A DNA stretch of 64,000 bases from Pseudomonadota bacterium (GTDB taxonomy: Bacteria; Pseudomonadota; Gammaproteobacteria; QQUJ01), in contig QQUJ01000018.1 of NCBI GenBank assembly GCA_008501635.1, positions 523,286 to 587,285 on the forward strand, in the 5' to 3' direction. Below the pieces are notes generated by a model that did no database searches, was not told where the DNA came from, and worked only from the letters and a program-made list of their open reading frames with translations. The position numbers and the translations under genes are program-made. Shown one piece after another: positions 55,801-64,000 of this stretch. Every line of letters begins with the position of its first letter. The stretch's first letter is position 1.

Positions 55801-56530
55801 GTTGACCTATGAAGTGATCCGGGCAGACGGCCAACCGTTGCCCAACTGGCTGAGTTTCGATGCGGCAACCCATACCTTGAGCGGTACGCCACCCCTCGAT
55901 CAGGCGGGCGGGTTTTCTCTGCGCGTCACAGTGACGGATCAGGCAGGTGCCGTGGCCAGTCAGACCTTTACCCTGGAGGTCCAACCGGGCTTGCCGTTGG
56001 TGGAAGGTGATGCCGGCAACAATTTCCTCTGGGGCGGAAACAACGCGGCGCTGATCAAAGGAGGTGCCGGCCACGATACCCTGATCGGTGGGCGCAGTGA
56101 CGATATCCTGGATGGCGGAACCGGCAACGATCTCCTCACCGGAGGTTTGGGTGGCGATCGTTATCGTTTCGGACGCGGTGGGGGGCACGACCGGATTGTC
56201 GAGTTCGACCTATTGGGCAGTGATACCGATGCGCTGCTTTTCGGCACGGACGTTGGTGCCGAACAGCTTTGGTTCGAGCGCAACGGACTCGATCTGAACA
56301 TTGGCATTATTGGCACGGACGACCGGATCGGCGTGACCGGCTGGTATCTCTCTTCGAGGATGCAGGTCGAGGCGTTCCATACCGCCGATGGCCACACTCT
56401 GTTGAGCAGTCAGGTCGACGCCCTGGTGAGTGCGATGGCCGCCTTCTCACCGCCGGCGGCGGGCCAGACCACGTTACCGCCCGAGTACCAAACCGCGCTC
56501 AGTCCGGTCATTGCCGCTAACTGGCAGTAG
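49802..56530 (+). CDS. Giant RTX protein with N-terminal class-3 lipase-like domain and three Ig-like domains
   Basis: The 2,242-residue protein is predicted to be exported by type I secretion. Residues about 1-270 form an alpha/beta-hydrolase domain with the nucleophile elbow GHSLGG (Ser156) and candidate Asp and His in VATWDPVSE and [10 protein letters not shown]. Calcium-binding GGxGxDxxx repeats occur in blocks near residues 474-513, 628-687, 807-980, 1073-1120, 1338-1420, 1548-1653 and 2067-2127. Residues about 1760-2063 hold three cadherin/Ig-like repeats ([20 protein letters not shown] type), two of them nearly identical. There is no N-terminal signal peptide, as expected. The ABC transporter and HlyD genes follow. 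Substrate and target are unknown; lipase or esterase activity is an inference. Confidence 0.88.
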   Translation: MNTINQYYEHSELAFGAYANLSGQMSDDAYRVALQQDGDGMSSTQAANFASHWRVVEQYNHSEMIPEYDEYGIPTGNLVEYSNGLSVTLFEEVGTGKQVVAIRGTQDMQDLGTNVIDIGILGTPEHQDQYKALVAKIDEWLDGGKLHDGFDVSGHSLGGFLATGLAIQYGGSVNEAYLYDAPGLGGLTGNQTVAEQVWTALSPDGGLSGGETTPIHNIVATWDPVSEIGLAVAEPVTISIESNANPIHNHSIVTLTDALAVYNLFSRMQATIETEMVSDVLRAVSSSNANTLEATVAAIGGLFGQQYPATEYDRDTLYQNIANLRTMLPAEATLQVNSLVNSDASQTANLAQTDIAYRYALVHLNPFAVIGADYTTHNQNGELDLYDPQTGHGRLTGQYLEDRARFLAVKNAWWIADGPADAAPTRDLAGQYRDKTQLLTLTNAASGATVYPKYVFGDVGDDRDIRGGEFGTYVDHLYGGGGNDTLQGYGGNDYLEGGTGNDRYIYNRGDGIDTIVDIDGVGSIVVDGLALSGGSRIAENLWQSNDGEHTYALDGDLDNGGTLIIDSKLRVEHFRNGRLGITLSDEVQPLPKPHELIGTESNDLRYDGYLFSTPDELDAHLYDDISAEGLGGNDWIGTLYGNDRINGGSGNDWIVSYEGDDVVVGGSGNDAIFTALGKDIVDAGEGDDVVVDAHEYIEEITDRGGWLTFPSIHELVWQDAGWRFAIDRDPDLALNSQSEMDFTYRLLPPQTEFSGISTDHHAMPFTYAPTTGQSGVISYQSGSSPDFYTLTSIRRETLDTEPNWFSGGSGDDLLIGNAGDDTLLGGADNDRLAGFYGADILLGGAGDDELLGQQGNDHIDGGADNDTAYGGSGCDTLYGGSGNDTLYGDNGNDSAGSDDHLYGGVGDDRLYGNGGNDMLQGGTGNDELYGGNGDDQLYGGDGNDRLNGGAGNDVLVGGPGNNVLTGGSGADTFIIQSGSGNDVITDGDRSDTIVLGAVDASALQATLAYGADGNAVLNLNLSQSGTLQIAGGIAGAVQNYQLGAQSLTPAELIGTYMTQSYEFSLSEPGEAWLGSGDDTLIGSAGDDHLHAHGGNDILVGGAGDDHLFGGDGVDRYRIGPGSGRDVIDETQGGSSVLELLPGVTLDELSYMRIGQDLIVSLPGANDGAVLRGFFERDQSWALEDAAGGSFTLDQAAASGLIGFDIGGTVAQIYQGFSDWAHAYYSTALFANGYHQQADGAYQKENVAVFQDDDGTGILHSTYHVTIDTTIETPTESLYERTLPATSTTFLGEAVQVELGVRHKYRDYEAVQQIVDVRFGEADDTFRFHNTGYGAFNLVDGGAGNDTLDAGLMESSKHVYSNSGVMTVPGSDWVDAEYMPGSLLWGNEGDDRLYGSIGMDVLMGGDGDDSMFGGMGGDVYRIQSLTGMDTLFEDGWEASPDSGMDTLVLPEGVTESDLSYSLGTTMASSLYMPDSANERVWSEHATFTINWTDNDGITIVLPHSDQRAGLGLDYVEFADGHRIAFAGLLDIAGFAPELDAHSDGDVLTGSGIVYGGAGDDVLTAVSLGGPSSSRVDGPVSDIAVLAGGEGRDVLVGSESGDVLLGSSLIEDFSLDFRRFVTDLSDEGNIYQGGGGNDSIWATAGSDLFLFDVGDGYDRITDLFHDEALGNWDDAEAVESGLMEQLLAGSDILRFGSSIAASDIEVLCLENHLIFQHTNGQDAVEFEHWGDAVINQLTRVEFADGTVWDREDIAALLDGRPINVAPVVGAALPESLTVREDEAFQFTIPSDAFIDEDGDTLTLAATLTDGGTLPGWLNFDAATGMLTGTPAQGDVGGLGITIIASDPSGASASQELTLDVQNVNDAPAANAPLPASLSINEDETFAFVVPADTFNDEDGEALTLTAALTDGGALPDWLDFDAATGTLSGTPAQGDVGGLALRITASDPSGASASQDLTLDVLNVNDAPVADVTISDQQARGGDPWSFSLPADSFVDEDPGDALTYEVIRADGQPLPNWLSFDAATHTLSGTPPLDQAGGFSLRVTVTDQAGAVASQTFTLEVQPGLPLVEGDAGNNFLWGGNNAALIKGGAGHDTLIGGRSDDILDGGTGNDLLTGGLGGDRYRFGRGGGHDRIVEFDLLGSDTDALLFGTDVGAEQLWFERNGLDLNIGIIGTDDRIGVTGWYLSSRMQVEAFHTADGHTLLSSQVDALVSAMAAFSPPAAGQTTLPPEYQTALSPVIAANWQ

Positions 56531-56683
56531 TTCACCCGCCCGGAATGGCTGCCGGGAGATGATCATGAATCGATTCGCTTTTATGGAGAGGATCATCAAG
56601 CAGTAGCCATTTCAATCGCGAAAACCCGGTGAATCGACCGCAGGGGGATCGCGAGTGAAAGAACCACGGATGGCAGGGAAGGC

Positions 56684-58876
56684 ATGGCCCCAGGGACGCA
56701 TACAAAAAACGAGTTGAATCTTGTCGAACCGCCGACGGACCGGATTGCCGCTCCGGTAACGAAACCGGACGCCGGCCTCACCTGTTTGGTGATGATGGCC
56801 CGGCTGCACGGCGTGGCGGCCGACCCCGCTCAACTGGCACACGAATTCGCTGTGGATGGCGAGCCGTTTCGTACTGCCGATATCCTGCTCGCCGCGCGGA
56901 AACTGGGGCTTAAGGCCAAAGCGGTCAAAACCGATGTAACCCGGCTCGGCAGAACACCGTTGCCTGCCATGGCGGTCGGAGAAAAGGTTGGGGGTACGCC
57001 CGAGTTTTTCCTCCTGGCCCGGGTCGACGCCGATCAGGCGCTGATCCAGTCTCCGCTCGCGGGGCGCCCCGAGACACTCAGCCTGCCTGACTTGCAGGAT
57101 CGCTGGAGCGGCGAGCTGATCCTGTTCGCCTCGCGCGCGTCGTTGGCCGGAGAGCTGGCCAGGTTCGATTTCACCTGGTTCATACCGGCGATCGTGAAAT
57201 ACCGCAGGCTCCTCGGCGAGGCGCTGCTGGTCTCCTTCGTGCTGCAACTCTTTGCGCTTGTTACTCCTCTGTTCTTTCAGGTGGTGATGGACAAGGTGCT
57301 GGTGCATCGCGGCTTTACTACGCTGGATGTGATCGCGGTCGGACTCACCGTGGTGGTGCTTTTCGAGGTCACGCTCACGGCGCTGCGCAGCTACGTGTTC
57401 GCCCATACCACAAGCCGCATCGACGTGGAGCTGGGAGCTCGACTGTTCCGTCATTTGCTCGATCTGCCGCTGGCCTATTTCCAGGCCCGGCGCGTGGGTG
57501 ACTCGGTGGCGCGGGTGCGTGAACTGGAGAACATCCGCTCGTTTCTCACCGGTAACGCGGTCACTCTGGTGCTGGACCTGCTCTTTTCTGTCGTGTTCAT
57601 CGCCGTGATGTTTCTCTACAGCGGCTGGTTGACGCTGATCGTGGTGCTCTCGCTGCCCATGTATGTCCTGCTTTCGCTGATCTACACACCCGTTCTGCGC
57701 GCCCGCCTGCACGAGAAGTTCAATCGCGGCGCGGAGAACCAGGCCTTTCTGGTGGAGACCATCAGCGGCATCGATACCGTAAAGAGCATGGCGGTCGAGC
57801 CCCATTGGACGCGCAAGTGGGACAATCAACTCGCCGCCTACGTGGCGTCGAGTTTCAGAACCGCAACAGTCGGAACGCTGGCCAACGGCGGGGTGACATT
57901 GATCTCCAAATTGGTGACGGTGGCCACTCTGTATCTGGGTGCCAAGCTGGTTATCGAGGGTCAGCTCACCGTGGGTCAGCTTATCGCCTTCAACATGCTC
58001 GCGGGTCAGGTGGCTCAGCCGGTGATGCGCCTGGCGCAGTTGTGGACCGATTTTCAACAGACCGGGATCTCTGTGCAGCGCCTGGGCGATATTCTCAACA
58101 CCCGTACCGAGGTGGCTGGCAATAAGGGTGCCCTGCCTCCGTTGGCGGGACGGGTAACCTTTGATGGGGTGTTCTTCCGCTACCGGCCCGAAAGCCCGGA
58201 GGTGCTGAAGAATATCTCACTCGGTATTGCACCCGGCGAGGTGATCGGCATCGTCGGCCGTTCCGGCTCGGGCAAGAGCACGCTCACCAAGTTGATTCAA
58301 CGCCTTTACGTACCTGAGCGCGGCCGCGTGCTGGTGGACGGCATGGATCTGGCGTTGGCCGACTCCGGTTCCCTGCGCCGGCAGATCGGCGTGGTGCTGC
58401 AGGAGAACGTGCTGTTCACCAGATCGATCCGCGACAATATCGCCCTCGCTGATCCAGGGGCACCGCTGGAAGCGGTAATTCAAGCGGCGAAACTGGCCGG
58501 TGCCCATGAGTTCATCCTGGAGCTGCCCGAGGGCTATGACACCTTGGTCGGCGAGCACGGTTCGACACTCTCCGGTGGTCAGCGTCAGCGCATCGCCATT
58601 GCCCGCGCGATGATGACCAATCCGCGCATCTTGATCTTCGATGAAGCGACCAGCGCGCTCGATTACGAGAGCGAGCGAGTTATCCAGAACAATATGAAAG
58701 CGATCTGTCGTGGGCGCACGGTGATTGTCATCGCGCACAGACTTTCTGCGGTGCGCGAGTCCAACCGCATTCTGGTGATGGATCACGGACAGATCGTGGA
58801 GTCGGGTACTCACGTTGAGCTGCTGCGTCATGAGGCGGGGCACTACGCGCGACTCCACCGATTGCAGACGGGTTAG
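56684..58876 (+). CDS. Type I secretion ABC transporter with C39-like domain (HlyB type)
   Basis: The 730-residue inner-membrane protein has an N-terminal C39-peptidase-like domain in which the catalytic Cys position is Ala (PDAGLTCLVMMARLHG), so it is the inactive docking domain of HlyB-like exporters. A six-span membrane domain (about residues 165-440) and a nucleotide-binding domain follow with Walker A GRSGSGKST (about 526), signature LSGGQRQR and Walker B ILIFDEATSALD. It lies 153 bp after the RTX gene and 172 bp before the HlyD gene, forming a T1SS set. The outer-membrane TolC is not in the window. Confidence 0.93.
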   Translation: MAPGTHTKNELNLVEPPTDRIAAPVTKPDAGLTCLVMMARLHGVAADPAQLAHEFAVDGEPFRTADILLAARKLGLKAKAVKTDVTRLGRTPLPAMAVGEKVGGTPEFFLLARVDADQALIQSPLAGRPETLSLPDLQDRWSGELILFASRASLAGELARFDFTWFIPAIVKYRRLLGEALLVSFVLQLFALVTPLFFQVVMDKVLVHRGFTTLDVIAVGLTVVVLFEVTLTALRSYVFAHTTSRIDVELGARLFRHLLDLPLAYFQARRVGDSVARVRELENIRSFLTGNAVTLVLDLLFSVVFIAVMFLYSGWLTLIVVLSLPMYVLLSLIYTPVLRARLHEKFNRGAENQAFLVETISGIDTVKSMAVEPHWTRKWDNQLAAYVASSFRTATVGTLANGGVTLISKLVTVATLYLGAKLVIEGQLTVGQLIAFNMLAGQVAQPVMRLAQLWTDFQQTGISVQRLGDILNTRTEVAGNKGALPPLAGRVTFDGVFFRYRPESPEVLKNISLGIAPGEVIGIVGRSGSGKSTLTKLIQRLYVPERGRVLVDGMDLALADSGSLRRQIGVVLQENVLFTRSIRDNIALADPGAPLEAVIQAAKLAGAHEFILELPEGYDTLVGEHGSTLSGGQRQRIAIARAMMTNPRILIFDEATSALDYESERVIQNNMKAICRGRTVIVIAHRLSAVRESNRILVMDHGQIVESGTHVELLRHEAGHYARLHRLQTG

Positions 58877-59048
58877 ATGAAGTGTCTATCACCTCGCTTT
58901 TCAATGCCCCCGTAAAGCTTGCCCGCTCCCTGGGGCGAGAGGGCAACCGGATTGCGTCAACTCACTGGATTTCCGCCTGTGCGGGAAAGACCGACACAGG
59001 TGTCTTTAAGACCGTTTGTGCAGTAGTGATAACCGGTAGTGCAGGCGA

Positions 59049-60680
59049 ATGAACAGTCTGCGCTGGTGCGTCACCCGCGATGTCCTGAGGCGCTACGTCG
59101 AGGCGTTCCGGCTAGCCTGGTGTCGCCGGGGTGAGATGAAACCCATCGAACGGCTGCCGCACGAAGCGCAGTTTCTGCCTGCCGTGCTCGCCCTGCAGGA
59201 GACACCAATCTCCCCTGCGCCGCGTGCGGCGATGTGGATGCTCATTGCCTTCGCTGCTGTTGCGTTGTTATGGGCGAGCTTCGGACGTATCGATGTCGTG
59301 GCCACGGCTCAGGGGCGGATCGTACCCAGTGGTCGCACCAAGACCCTCCAGCCCTTTGAGACCGCGGTCGTCACGGCTATCCATGTCAGCGATGGGCAAT
59401 CGGTAAGGGTGGGGGAGATTCTGATTGAATTCGATGCAACGGTTGCGCGTGCCGACGAGTCCCGTATCCGGAACGATTTGGGCGCTGTGCGCCTGCAGGT
59501 GGCAAGGGGGCAAGCGTTACTCGCAGTTCTTGCACGCCTTTCCCACCCAGTTACTATGAACGCCGAGCCGTACGTTTCGTGGCAACCAATTCGCCCCGGG
59601 TGTAAGGCAGCTATCCGTCGCGAACAGAATGCTGGAACCACATACATCTCGGCGCACGCGGCTCCCGAGGCCAGCTTTCCGGAACGTCAGTACGGCCTGT
59701 TTTCTGATGGCGGCGATAACTGTGGAATGACGGCTGTGGACGCCGCGGGAGGGGAAGAGCTGGCACGTCCTGCGGGGGTGGACGATGCGGTGTTCGCTGA
59801 AGCACGGAGGTTGCTGGCGGGGCAGATTGCTGAGTTCGTCGCCAAACTGAAAAGGATCGAGGCTGAAATAGCACGTCGCGAGGCTGAACTACGCTCAACA
59901 CGGGAGTTGGTGGGTAAACTGGAAAGGACGGCGCCAATCGCCCGGCAGTTGGCAGACGATTTCAGGCGCCTCGCGGAACGCAAAGCCGTTGCCAGCCACG
60001 TTGCACTGGAACACGAGCGGGTGCGCATCGAACAGGAGGCCGATCTCGCCAGCCAGAGGAGCCGTCTGAATGAAATTCGCGCGGCCCTGCGAGCAATTCG
60101 TGGGCAACGCGCGGAACTAATTGCCGAGGCAAGCCGAATCACGCTGGACACAATCACCGAAGGTGAAAGGCAGGCCGCGGCACTGGAACAGGAGTTGATC
60201 AAGGCCGAAACCCGCACCCGGCTCATGCGCCTTACCTCTCCGGTGGAGGGCACGGTGCAGCAACTGGCAGTGCATACCGTGGGTGGCGTGGTAACGCCGG
60301 CGCAACCGTTGATGATCATTGTACCGCGCGATAATTCCTTGGAGATCGAAGCTCAGATTGACAACAAGGACATCGGGTTCGTCAGGCCGAATCAGCCGGC
60401 GGAGGTAAAAATAGAAACCTTCCCCTATACCCGGTATGGGACGATCCCGGCCACGGTGACGTCGGTTTCACGGGATGCGATGAACGACGAGCAACGTGGG
60501 CTGGTCTACTCGACCCGTGTCAGGATGGCGAAGCCGACAATCAACGTCGATGGTGCCGAGGTGAGGCTTGCCCCCGGTATGGCGACGTCGGTGGAGATCA
60601 AGACCGGAAAACGGCGCGTGATAGAGTATTTTCTCTCGCCGCTGATCCAGTACGCCAGGGAGAGCTTTCGCGAGCGGTGA
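59049..60680 (+). CDS. Type I secretion membrane-fusion protein (HlyD family)
   Basis: The 543-residue adaptor has one N-terminal membrane span (MWMLIAFAAVALLWASFG), a lipoyl/beta-barrel half (VVATAQGRIVPSGRTKTLQP, SDGQSVRVGEILIEFD), a long coiled-coil hairpin (about residues 135-390), and the returning barrel with MRLTSPVEGTVQQLAVHTVG and APGMATSVEIKTGKRRVIEY, the C-terminal HlyD signature. It is longer than usual because of an insert of about 70 residues after the first helix. The start may be the later ATG at 59136. It works with the upstream ABC transporter to export the RTX protein. Confidence 0.9.
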   Translation: MNSLRWCVTRDVLRRYVEAFRLAWCRRGEMKPIERLPHEAQFLPAVLALQETPISPAPRAAMWMLIAFAAVALLWASFGRIDVVATAQGRIVPSGRTKTLQPFETAVVTAIHVSDGQSVRVGEILIEFDATVARADESRIRNDLGAVRLQVARGQALLAVLARLSHPVTMNAEPYVSWQPIRPGCKAAIRREQNAGTTYISAHAAPEASFPERQYGLFSDGGDNCGMTAVDAAGGEELARPAGVDDAVFAEARRLLAGQIAEFVAKLKRIEAEIARREAELRSTRELVGKLERTAPIARQLADDFRRLAERKAVASHVALEHERVRIEQEADLASQRSRLNEIRAALRAIRGQRAELIAEASRITLDTITEGERQAAALEQELIKAETRTRLMRLTSPVEGTVQQLAVHTVGGVVTPAQPLMIIVPRDNSLEIEAQIDNKDIGFVRPNQPAEVKIETFPYTRYGTIPATVTSVSRDAMNDEQRGLVYSTRVRMAKPTINVDGAEVRLAPGMATSVEIKTGKRRVIEYFLSPLIQYARESFRER

Positions 60681-60884
60681 GCTGCGGTGCGTCGCGCCAA
60701 GGCATGCTCCTGTTGACTTGTCACCCAGCCTGGGGACAGGCACCGTGGGAACGGTGATCCGCCTGTGCGTACCCACTAACCCATCACCCCTCGGCAGCCC
60801 GGCTTTGTTGCGACGCCGCAATTGCGGTTAAACTACACCGCTCGTTCAACTGCATGTATCACCCGGTGCGACTCAAAGGCATTT

Positions 60885-61955
60885 ATGAAATACCAAACCG
60901 ACGATCTACGAATTCGCGAACTCAAAGAACTGGCTGCGCCTGAGCAGCTTGTCAGCGCCTTTCCCGTTACCGAGAAGGCTTCCGAGACGGTCTATCAGGG
61001 GCGACGTGATATCCATCGTATTCTGCGCGCGGAGGACGATCGCCTCGTGGTGGTGGTGGGGCCGTGTTCGATTCACGATGTCGAAGCGGCACGGGAGTAT
61101 GCGCAGCGCCTGGTCAAGGTTCGTGGTCGAGTCGGGAAAGAGCTGTGCATTGTTATGCGGGTCTATTTCGAGAAGCCCCGGACCACCGTCGGCTGGAAGG
61201 GTTTGATCAATGACCCGCATCTGGATGGCAGCTTCGAGATCAACGACGGGCTGCGTTTGGCGCGTCACCTGCTGGTGGACCTGGCCGACATGGGATTGCC
61301 GGCGGGCACCGAATACCTGGATCTGATCAGCCCCCAGTATGTGGCCGACCTCATTGCCTGGGGTGCGATCGGGGCGCGTACTACGGAGAGCCAGGGTCAC
61401 CGCGAACTGGCTTCGGGTCTGTCGTGTCCGGTGGGCTTCAAGAACGGTACGGCGGGTGCGGTGCAGATTGCCGTCGATGCCATTCGATCCGCGGCGCACT
61501 CCCATCATTTCCTCTCGGTGACGAAAGAGGGGCACTCGGCGATCTTTGCCACCTCCGGTAACGACGATTGCCACGTGATACTGCGGGGGGGGTCGCATCC
61601 GAACTACGATCCGGCCGGCGTGGACGATGCCGCGGCGCTGCTGGCGACAGCGGGGTTGCCGGCGCGCATCATGATCGATTGCAGTCATGCCAACAGCCGC
61701 AAACGGCCGGATCGCCAGGTCGACGTGGCGCGCGCGGTGGCGATGCAGGTCGCCCGCGGCGATCAGCGCATCTTCGGGGTGATGCTGGAGAGCCATCTGG
61801 TGGCGGGCAGCCAGTCGGTGGAGGCGGGCAAAGAACTGATCTACGGGCAGAGCGTCACCGATGCCTGCATGGGCTGGCAGGATACCGAAATGCTGCTGGG
61901 TGAACTGGCGGAGGCGGTGCGTGCCCGCCGGCAGTTGGTAAAGTCGAGCGGTTAA
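60885..61955 (+). CDS. aroG: 3-deoxy-7-phosphoheptulonate (DAHP) synthase, class I
   Basis: DAHP synthase condenses phosphoenolpyruvate and erythrose-4-phosphate in the first step of aromatic amino-acid synthesis. From ATG 60885 (MKYQTDDLRIRELKELAAPE) the protein has 356 residues, the normal length; the longer frame from 60822 adds an unlikely N-terminus. Key segments are VVVGPCSIHD, MRVYFEKPRTTVGWKGLIND, GAIGARTTESQGHRELASGL, KNGTAGAVQIA and MIDCSHANSRK. Which feedback isoenzyme (AroF, AroG, AroH) it is cannot be fixed by eye. The next gene starts 1 base after its stop. Confidence 0.93.
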   Translation: MKYQTDDLRIRELKELAAPEQLVSAFPVTEKASETVYQGRRDIHRILRAEDDRLVVVVGPCSIHDVEAAREYAQRLVKVRGRVGKELCIVMRVYFEKPRTTVGWKGLINDPHLDGSFEINDGLRLARHLLVDLADMGLPAGTEYLDLISPQYVADLIAWGAIGARTTESQGHRELASGLSCPVGFKNGTAGAVQIAVDAIRSAAHSHHFLSVTKEGHSAIFATSGNDDCHVILRGGSHPNYDPAGVDDAAALLATAGLPARIMIDCSHANSRKRPDRQVDVARAVAMQVARGDQRIFGVMLESHLVAGSQSVEAGKELIYGQSVTDACMGWQDTEMLLGELAEAVRARRQLVKSSG

Positions 61956-61956
61956 C

Positions 61957-63006
61957 ATGATAGGAAAGTGGATGAAAGCGCTTGGCTTGGTGGCCCTGAG
62001 TGGTCTGGTACTGCTGGCGGAATCGGTGTCAGCAGACGCGGTGGTCTTTCTCTATCATCGCTTCGGCGAGGATCGTCACGCCTCCACCAATGTGCGCCTC
62101 GAACAGTTCGAGGCGCATCTCGATTATCTGGATCGCAAGGGCTTTGCAATCTGGCCGCTTGACCGAGTCGTCGCGCATCACCGCGAAGGCCGCGATATCC
62201 CGGATCGGACCGTGGTGATCACGGTCGACGACGCCTATCTCTCTGTCTACACCGAGGCCTTTCCGCGGCTTAAGGCGCGCGGCTGGCCCTTCACCGTCTT
62301 CGTCAGCACCCAGGCGGTCGACCAGCGCCTGGCCGGTTTCATGACATGGGAGCAGATGCGCGAGATGGGCGAGCATGGCGTGAGCTACGGCAATCACGGC
62401 GTCACGCACGACTATCTGGTGCGCCGAAAAACAGGCGAAACCGATTCCCAGTGGCGCGAGCGCATGCAGTGGGAGCTCGACCGGGCGCAACAGCGGCTGA
62501 GCGAGGAACTGGGTGTAGAGGAGAAGCTCTTCGCCTATCCCTACGGTGAGTACGACGAACCGCTGGCCAACCTGGTACGGGATTCCGGTTACGTCGCGTT
62601 TGGTCAACATTCCGGCGCGGTGGGTCGCTACGCAGACCCGAGAGCGCTGCCGCGGTTTCCTATGGCGGAGGCTTTCGCGCCGATTGAGCAATTCGCGAAC
62701 AAGGCAGACAGTCTTGCCTTGCCCGTACGGCAGGCGACACCGTGGAATCCCATTATCGCGAATGAGAATCCACCCCGACTGGAACTGCAGTTGGAGAAGC
62801 GCCTGCCGCGCGCGAAAGAGATGCGCTGCTATGTAACCGGTCAAGAACCTGCCGAGTTGCAGTGGCTCGATACTGCGTACACCAGGATCGCGGTACGCGC
62901 ACGCGCAGCCCTGGCTCAGGGACGGAGTCGTTACAATTGCACGGTTCCCGGTCCCCAGGGACGTTTCTACTGGTACAGCCACCTGTGGTTGGTGGTGAAA
63001 CAGTAG
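61957..63006 (+). CDS. Exported polysaccharide deacetylase (NodB domain, PgaB-like)
   Basis: A 349-residue protein with a signal peptide (ALGLVALSGLVLLAESVSA). The NodB homology domain (about residues 28-240) has FLYHRFGEDRHASTNVRLEQ, the metal-binding region VVITVDDAYLSVYTEAFPRL (Asp pair), GNHGVTHDYL (His-x3-His) and FAYPYGEYDEPL. This is the layout of PgaB/IcaB-type N-deacetylases of poly-N-acetylglucosamine and related cell-surface glycans. The last 100 residues form a beta-rich tail of unknown role. It is tightly linked to the DAHP synthase gene but not functionally related to it. Substrate is not known. Confidence 0.88.
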   Translation: MIGKWMKALGLVALSGLVLLAESVSADAVVFLYHRFGEDRHASTNVRLEQFEAHLDYLDRKGFAIWPLDRVVAHHREGRDIPDRTVVITVDDAYLSVYTEAFPRLKARGWPFTVFVSTQAVDQRLAGFMTWEQMREMGEHGVSYGNHGVTHDYLVRRKTGETDSQWRERMQWELDRAQQRLSEELGVEEKLFAYPYGEYDEPLANLVRDSGYVAFGQHSGAVGRYADPRALPRFPMAEAFAPIEQFANKADSLALPVRQATPWNPIIANENPPRLELQLEKRLPRAKEMRCYVTGQEPAELQWLDTAYTRIAVRARAALAQGRSRYNCTVPGPQGRFYWYSHLWLVVKQ

Positions 63007-63011
63007 GTCTG

Positions 63012-63118
63012 GATCGCGATTGAAATCGCCCCTACCAAATCACTGGCATCGCCTGTAGGAGCGGCTTCAGCCGCGAAGGGTTTCAATACGGTGGTGTAGG
63101 AGCGGTTTCAACCGCGAA
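63012..63118. repeat. GTAG-type REP repeats upstream of the RAYT gene
   Basis: Three REPs: one minus-strand copy (63012-63035) and two plus-strand copies beginning GTAGGAGCGG (63055-63077 and 63096-63118). Each is a short palindrome with the GTAG head recognised by RAYT nucleases. They flank the transposase gene with the larger array on the other side. Confidence 0.85.
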
Positions 63119-63186
63119 GAGCATGCCGTAATACGGTGCCGTATTACGATCAGAAATGAATTTTCGCCAAGGAGGGCGATAGCGAT

Positions 63187-63666
63187 ATGCCGGTCAAACC
63201 ATGGGGCACGGGTCCCGGTCATCGTTCGTTACGACGTGGCCGGTGGTCTTTACCGCATCATGCCTATCTGATTACGACGGTCACCCACGAACGAAATCCT
63301 ATTTTTCGCGACCTGTGTGTCGCGCGCATTCTGATCCACGAAATGCGTTACCACGAGCAGTCAGGCTGGCTTCGGTCCTTGGCTTGGGTGGTGATGCCGG
63401 ATCACCTGCATTGGCTGTTCATATTGGAGCGATCCTGTTCGCTCGCGCAGTTGATCAAGTCACTCAAGGGGAGATCGGCCCGCAGCATCAATGGGGGCCT
63501 GCGGCGCAGTGGTCGTGTCTGGCAACAGAGCTTCCATGATCACGGTGTGCGCGATGACGAAGACCTGCGGGTGCTGGCGCGATACGTGGTGGCCAACCCG
63601 CTGCGGGCCGGATTGGTTGAGAGGTTGGCGGAGTATCCCCATTGGGATGCTGTCTGGCTGGATTGA
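63187..63666 (+). CDS. REP-associated tyrosine transposase (RAYT) inside a REP array
   Basis: The 159-residue protein is a compact RAYT with the HUH motif in WVVMPDHLHWLF (about residue 73), an N-terminal RRGRWSLPHHAYLITTVTHE, and LARYVVANPLRAGLVER with the candidate catalytic Tyr. It is flanked on both sides by GTAG-type REPs, the classic REPtron layout in Gammaproteobacteria. RBS AAGGAGG lies a few bases upstream. Its stop codon is adjacent to the first repeat unit of the array on the right. Confidence 0.92.
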   Translation: MPVKPWGTGPGHRSLRRGRWSLPHHAYLITTVTHERNPIFRDLCVARILIHEMRYHEQSGWLRSLAWVVMPDHLHWLFILERSCSLAQLIKSLKGRSARSINGGLRRSGRVWQQSFHDHGVRDDEDLRVLARYVVANPLRAGLVERLAEYPHWDAVWLD

Positions 63667-63963
63667 TCGCGAATGAATTCGCTCCTACGGGGAGCGTGCG
63701 GTTGTCGTAGGAGCGGTTTCAACCGCGAAAGGGGTGTGGGCGACGCACGGACGATAGGATCGCGAATGAATTTGCTCCTACAGGATGCGCGGTTGTCGTA
63801 GGAGCGGTTTCAACCGCGAAGGGGGTGTAGCAACGCTCGGGCGATGGGATCGCGAATGAATTCGCTCCTACGGGGAGCGTGCGGTTGTTGTAGGAGCGGT
63901 TTCAACCGCGAAAGGGGTGTGGCGACGCTTGGGCGATGGGATCGCGAATGAATTCGCTCCTAC
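63665..63963. repeat. Tandem array of inverted REP pairs, period about 92 bp
   Basis: Minus-strand REPs (GATCGCGAATGAATTCGCTC type) start at 63665, 63758, 63848 and 63940; plus-strand REPs (GTAGGAGCGGTTTCAACCGC type) start at 63707, 63798 and 63890. Each minus/plus pair forms one unit (BIME), repeated 3.3 times with nearly identical spacers. Confidence 0.92.
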
Positions 63964-64000
63964 GGCTCCGACAGCTCGGCCCACAGATCGTGCTCGTCCG
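63960..64000 (-). CDS. C-terminal end of a leftward gene (12 residues visible)
   Basis: On the minus strand the window edge reads DEHDLWAELSEP followed by TAG, with codon use typical of the host. The stop codon lies within the last REP. The length is too short to name a product; it may also be chance. Confidence 0.35.
   Translation of the reverse strand, partial: DEHDLWAELSEP

Overview
The window looks like the chromosome of a gammaproteobacterium. The block mutS, pncC, recA, recX, alaS, lysC, csrA, tRNA-Ser is a familiar gammaproteobacterial neighbourhood. A PsrA-type regulator with fadE, fadI and fadJ, the RAYT transposase with GTAG-type REP repeats, and an enterobacterial-type DAHP synthase point the same way. 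I cannot fix the order or genus from sequence alone.

Region 1 (1-23,980) is housekeeping. It holds the N-terminal half of mutS (minus strand), the PrkA/YeaH/SpoVR stress-kinase operon, pncC-thpR, a PsrA-controlled fatty-acid beta-oxidation cluster (psrA, fadE, fadI, fadJ, an acyl-CoA ligase), an OmpA-like lipoprotein, and recA-recX-alaS-lysC-csrA-tRNA-Ser(GCU).

Region 2 (about 24,000-47,700) is an accessory block lying between tRNA-Ser and tRNA-Arg(ACG). It encodes what looks like a complete respiratory module around a periplasmic, Tat-exported nitrite oxidoreductase-like enzyme of the type II DMSO-reductase superfamily: alpha (nxrA-like), a 114-aa linker gene, beta (nxrB-like), a TorD-type chaperone, a diheme cytochrome c fused to a gamma-type heme-b domain, and a cupredoxin-like protein. 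A convergent operon encodes a CydA-like protein without CydB, a diheme cytochrome c, a triheme cytochrome c with a second gamma-type domain, and two single-span microproteins missing from ordinary ORF calls. Flanking genes encode a protein with two UspA domains and five PCP_red modules, a radical SAM/SPASM/PCP_red protein, a HemY-like oxidase, and a PAS-SARP/BTAD regulator. A conserved element built from heptamers repeated every 11 bp occurs three times. Each copy points into one of the three main transcription units, and this is the spacing SARP/BTAD activators use, so the block appears to carry its own regulon. Decayed IS and MITE sequences sit at the right-hand side.

Region 3 (47,700-60,700) is a second accessory block. 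It holds a RAYT transposase, a broken copy of an RTX module, a two-span membrane protein, a 2,242-aa RTX protein with an N-terminal class-3-lipase-like domain, and its type I secretion ABC transporter and HlyD adaptor. Region 4 (60,700-64,000) has DAHP synthase, a NodB-type polysaccharide deacetylase and a RAYT gene sitting in an array of REP repeats with a period of about 92 bp.

The main point is that a Nitrospira/anammox-like periplasmic NXR module with its own cytochromes, oxidase-like protein, cofactor genes and candidate regulator sits in a gammaproteobacterial chromosome. Whether it oxidises nitrite or reduces nitrate or another oxyanion cannot be settled from sequence alone.
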